NCBI GenBank assembly: GCA_012521705.1
Contig: JAAYLX010000040.1
Span: 1-64,000 of the forward strand
Direction: 5' to 3'
DNA: 64,000 nucleotides
Origin: Clostridiaceae bacterium
GTDB lineage: Bacteria; Bacillota; Clostridia; DSM-8532
Shown: positions 62,623-64,000 of the stretch, one piece after another
Position numbering within the stretch: position 1 is the first letter of the stretch
How the letters are laid out: every line of letters starts with the position of its first letter
The notes under the pieces: model-generated
What the model was told of the DNA's origin: nothing
Seen by the model: the letters and a program-made list of their open reading frames with translations, nothing else
Database searches by the model: none
Translations under genes and position numbers: made by a program

Positions 62623-63864
62623 TCAAAAATAGGAAAAACAAACCGGCTTTTTCTCATATCCAAGGCAGCGCTGAAGAATGGGTATGTATTTTTCGTCACT
62701 AATTTTAAGCCTTGAATACTCAATAAGTTTCACAAGGGGAACGGACCCCAGTACAAACGAAGTAAAATCAGATATATCCCCGGTCAGTATCACATCAGTG
62801 TGCGGATTTTGAACAACTTCCATCTTATTGCCTTCAATTTTCAGGGTTACCGGACCGCTGTTGGACTTATTGAAGCTGTCCTGAATATCAAGTTTTACAT
62901 ATATCGGAGACCCAACGGGTTCTTCAAAGCTGTCATTCTGCCTGAAAAAAGCGCGCAGATCCAGTACCTTCATCATACTGCCGCCGCACATATGGGCAAG
63001 ATGCTGAATTCCGTTGTTATATGCAGTATTGAGCCCGTTATCGGGATCATTTGACAGGTAGTAGACATAAGGATCTGTTGTGTAGAGCCTTATTCGTTTT
63101 ATCTGATCCGACTGGGATGCAAGAAAGGTTAAGAACTGGTTTAATGTTTCCCTATCCTGATATACCATTTCAGATACCACCATATCGGTAATCTTGTCAA
63201 CATGGAGGTCCACCGGAACCAGCCTGAAACATAAGTATCCTGTAATTCTGCCGTCTTTCCTGCAAATTACGACCTGGTTGTCCCTGAATATTCTTGTATT
63301 GTCATTGCTCCTATTGATACACATTCCGTGTGTAACCTGTGCGTAGCGGGAGTAAAAATCCAGAACTTCTTCTCTGTCTTCAGGTCTGCAATAAGAAAGA
63401 TTTGCCTTATTATCTCCTCTAATAATAGATTCAGGGGTCATGTTGAACATATAGTTCTCGGTTGCAAAGCCAAATCCCATTTTCTTATAGAAAGAATAGT
63501 TGAAAGGGTAAAGCGCACACAATACAATCCCTTTTTTCAAAAAATAATCGGTTGCGTATTCAAATAGTGCCTTTGCCGCTTTCTCCTTTTTTCTTAAAAA
63601 ATTTGTGGCAACATAGCCAACCCCACCCATGGGAATCTGTTTTCCCTTAAAACACATATCAAACTCAAAGAGTTCCATTGAAGCCACGAGGGTGTCATTC
63701 TGGTCAAAGTATCCTACAAAAACCCCCTGTTCCCTGCTTATTAGCTCCTGTTTAATATAGGCTGCGCGCCTTTCATCGGCTTCAGGAGGTCTGCGAGGAT
63801 ATGATGTTCTGAGGTTTTCCATTAATGCATCATAATCATCCAAATTCAGCTCTCTAAAGTACAT
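62623..63864 (-). CDS. Eis-like GNAT N-acetyltransferase with C-terminal sterol-carrier-like domain
   Basis: A protein of 413 residues. GNAT domain 1 (about 1-140) has the acetyl-CoA strand-loop GGVGYVATNFLRKKEKAAKAL. A second GNAT-like half (about 150-290) follows, then an SCP2-like domain (about 300-413). This is the Eis three-domain plan. Eis enzymes acetylate amines such as aminoglycosides or peptides; the natural substrate is unknown. The frame opens upstream at a TTG (63900). GGGAGA six bases before ATG 63864 gives the family start MYFRELN, which I prefer. Confidence 0.85.
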   Translation of the reverse strand: MYFRELNLDDYDALMENLRTSYPRRPPEADERRAAYIKQELISREQGVFVGYFDQNDTLVASMELFEFDMCFKGKQIPMGGVGYVATNFLRKKEKAAKALFEYATDYFLKKGIVLCALYPFNYSFYKKMGFGFATENYMFNMTPESIIRGDNKANLSYCRPEDREEVLDFYSRYAQVTHGMCINRSNDNTRIFRDNQVVICRKDGRITGYLCFRLVPVDLHVDKITDMVVSEMVYQDRETLNQFLTFLASQSDQIKRIRLYTTDPYVYYLSNDPDNGLNTAYNNGIQHLAHMCGGSMMKVLDLRAFFRQNDSFEEPVGSPIYVKLDIQDSFNKSNSGPVTLKIEGNKMEVVQNPHTDVILTGDISDFTSFVLGSVPLVKLIEYSRLKISDEKYIPILQRCLGYEKKPVCFSYF

Positions 63865-63886
63865 TGTCATTCTCCCGGGTATTAAT

Positions 63887-64000
63887 TTAGTCTTGCGCAA
63901 GACAATCAGAAATGTCCGGTTTCTTATATGACGTTTTTTTCTGCTGTCTCAGACTATGCATAACATCGAGTAAAACGCTTCTCTCAATAGAAATCCGGCT
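63887..64000 (-). CDS. possible C-terminal end of a gene entering from the right edge
   Basis: On the minus strand one frame is open from the window edge for 37 codons and stops at TAA 63887-63889, 22 bases before the acetyltransferase start. The tail is polar and basic (SLRQQKKTSYKKPD). It is short and has no family feature, so it could also be chance. The sequence beyond the window decides. Confidence 0.35.
   Translation of the reverse strand, partial: SRISIERSVLLDVMHSLRQQKKTSYKKPDISDCLAQD

Overview
The window is ordinary chromosome from a low-GC Gram-positive anaerobe of the class Clostridia. The markers are the rlmN-prpC-prkC-rsgA-rpe-thiN cluster, the ylxM-ffh-rpsP-khpA and rplS-rbgA-rnhB-ylqG-ylqH-yraN blocks, a PASTA kinase together with IreB, an S-layer-homology protein, RqcH, an FMN riboswitch in front of ribU, and a malate dehydrogenase plus malic enzyme pair. 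That pair resembles the malate shunt known from Acetivibrio (Clostridium) thermocellus, so a member of that group is my best guess; species is not settled. I see no rRNA, CRISPR array, insertion-sequence transposase or prophage.

Layout. 1-160: N-terminus of an unknown gene. 0.5-4.4 kb: an rRNA methyltransferase and a chemoreceptor. 4.7-6.2 kb: M23 peptidase plus bactofilin (cell shape). 6.2-12.2 kb: thiamine pyrophosphokinase, pentose epimerase, ribosome GTPase RsgA, PASTA kinase, PP2C phosphatase and RlmN in one minus-strand run. 12.4-17.8 kb: dipeptidase, YraN, two flagellar-export-like orphans, RNase HII, RbgA and L19. 18.2-22.2 kb: aspartate-semialdehyde dehydrogenase and a Zn/Cd efflux operon with its repressor and two matching operators. 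22.3-24.8 kb: KhpA, S16, Ffh and YlxM. In many Firmicutes rimM and trmD lie between KhpA/S16 and L19; here asd and the metal operon are there instead.

25-29.4 kb: TrmB, a TSCPD protein, tRNA-Trp, a small membrane protein of unknown role and a RecB-type nuclease fused to an Fe-S helicase. 29.8-35.8 kb: a four-gene envelope operon (two secreted proteins, one with SLH repeats, an S41 protease and an anchored propeller-like protein). 36-43 kb: EamA and CvpA membrane proteins, a 30-residue membrane peptide, RqcH, MTA/SAH deaminase, a Nif3-like protein, TrmK and two tRNAs. 43.3-52.7 kb: an XRE regulator, TyrRS, a class A PBP, a THUMP methyltransferase, a nucleoside kinase with ThrRS-like N-terminal domains, and DUF421/DUF4363 proteins. 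52.8-57.7 kb: malic enzyme, malate dehydrogenase, enolase and riboswitch-controlled RibU. 58-64 kb: a ferredoxin-domain aldo/keto reductase, IreB, MtaB, an HPr-like protein without the phosphorylated histidine, a PfoR/EIIC-like membrane protein and an Eis-like acetyltransferase.

The most unusual signal is a dispersed, non-coding repeat family present four times (about 29.5, 35.9, 48.2 and 57.8 kb). Its core is 207 bp with 20-bp terminal inverted repeats and internal hairpins. In two copies the core is enclosed by inverted copies of its own end. Every copy lies next to a gene 3' end, and one end forms a textbook terminator. Other points of interest are the Gln-to-Arg specificity change that turns an LDH-family protein into a likely MDH, the visible anti-terminator logic of the ribU riboswitch, and the break in the trmD cluster.
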